A stretch of 26,201 nt of DNA from Chara braunii (lineage: Eukaryota > Streptophyta > Charophyceae > Charales > Characeae), in contig BFEA01000132.1 in assembly GCA_003427395.1 (NCBI GenBank), positions 598,049-624,249 on the forward strand, in the 5' to 3' direction. Shown piece by piece: positions 26,069-26,201 of this stretch. A model generated the notes under the pieces. That model saw nothing but the letters and a program-made list of their open reading frames with translations. It ran no database searches and was not told the DNA's origin. The number at the start of each line of letters is the position of its first letter. Position 1 is the first letter of the stretch. Position numbers and translations under genes: made by a program.

Positions 26069-26201
26069 GGGACGCTGGGCCCGGTTCCCAGTTCGTGCCA
26101 AATTGTGAGGATACAGTTGTATCTATGGGACGCTGGACCCGGTTTCCAGCAGGTGATGCTCCCCACCAATAGATGGAGCTTGTTTTGGAAAAAAAAAAAA
26201 A
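26069..26201 (+). mobile_element. LINE-family 3' end with two hairpins in tandem (tail cut by the window edge)
   Basis: Two copies of the module start lie 58 bp apart. 26069-26092 has hairpin gctgggcccggttcccagt and no following tail. 26127-26180 has gctggacccggtttccagc (26132-26150), then aggtgatgctccccaccaat and agatggagct, then tgttttgg and an A run reaching the last base. The second copy is the cleanest in the window. Confidence 0.7.

Noticed and set aside
1-26201. CRISPR arrays, operons, Shine-Dalgarno sites or other prokaryotic features
   Set aside because: No regularly spaced short repeats and no clustered intact genes; all long coding signals are eukaryotic LINE remnants.

Overview
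This window looks like eukaryotic nuclear DNA made almost entirely of layered, decayed transposable elements. I see no convincing host gene. The clues are long A/T tracts, microsatellites, L1-type non-LTR retrotransposons (endonuclease + reverse transcriptase + zf-RVT zinc-binding region), target-site duplications, and many terminal-inverted-repeat or foldback elements. The zf-RVT type of ORF2 suggests a plant or streptophyte-like genome, possibly a charophyte alga, but the sequence alone does not settle this.

Layout. (1) 1-6620, minus strand: two damaged LINE copies head to tail. LINE A (about 6620-4800) has an endonuclease and stops just inside the reverse transcriptase. LINE B (about 4800 to beyond the left edge) has a second endonuclease, RT, thumb and zf-RVT region. 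(2) 6723-7250: a tandem duplication and a tRNA-like head on the minus strand. (3) 7251-12003: an alternating mosaic of foldback modules with related GGGYCTSG-type ends and T-rich spacer repeats. It is interrupted by LINE E (8882-10137, + strand), which has a 14-bp target-site duplication, and it is followed by AATAAA and a long A tract. (4) 12160-14483: paired direct repeats, a long hairpin, a hAT-like MITE with an 8-bp duplication, and another foldback element. (5) 14484-21047: a nest. LINE D (+ strand) is split by element G (15224-17339, minus, 16-bp duplication) and by LINE C (17943-20717, minus, 13-bp duplication). (6) 21050-26201: solo 3' ends of the same LINE family, homopolymer and microsatellite tracts, minisatellites, and a purine-rich block leading to a TATA-like box.

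The unifying signal is a 3'-terminal module that ends LINE C, LINE D, element G and several short copies. It contains a 19-nt hairpin (6-bp stem, 7-nt loop). Two copies carry paired A-to-G and T-to-C changes that keep the stem intact. This is the behaviour expected of an RNA structure recognised by the LINE reverse transcriptase. Element G carries this 3' end, a poly(A) tail and a target-site duplication but no recognisable endonuclease or RT, so it is a candidate non-autonomous partner mobilised by the C/D LINE family.
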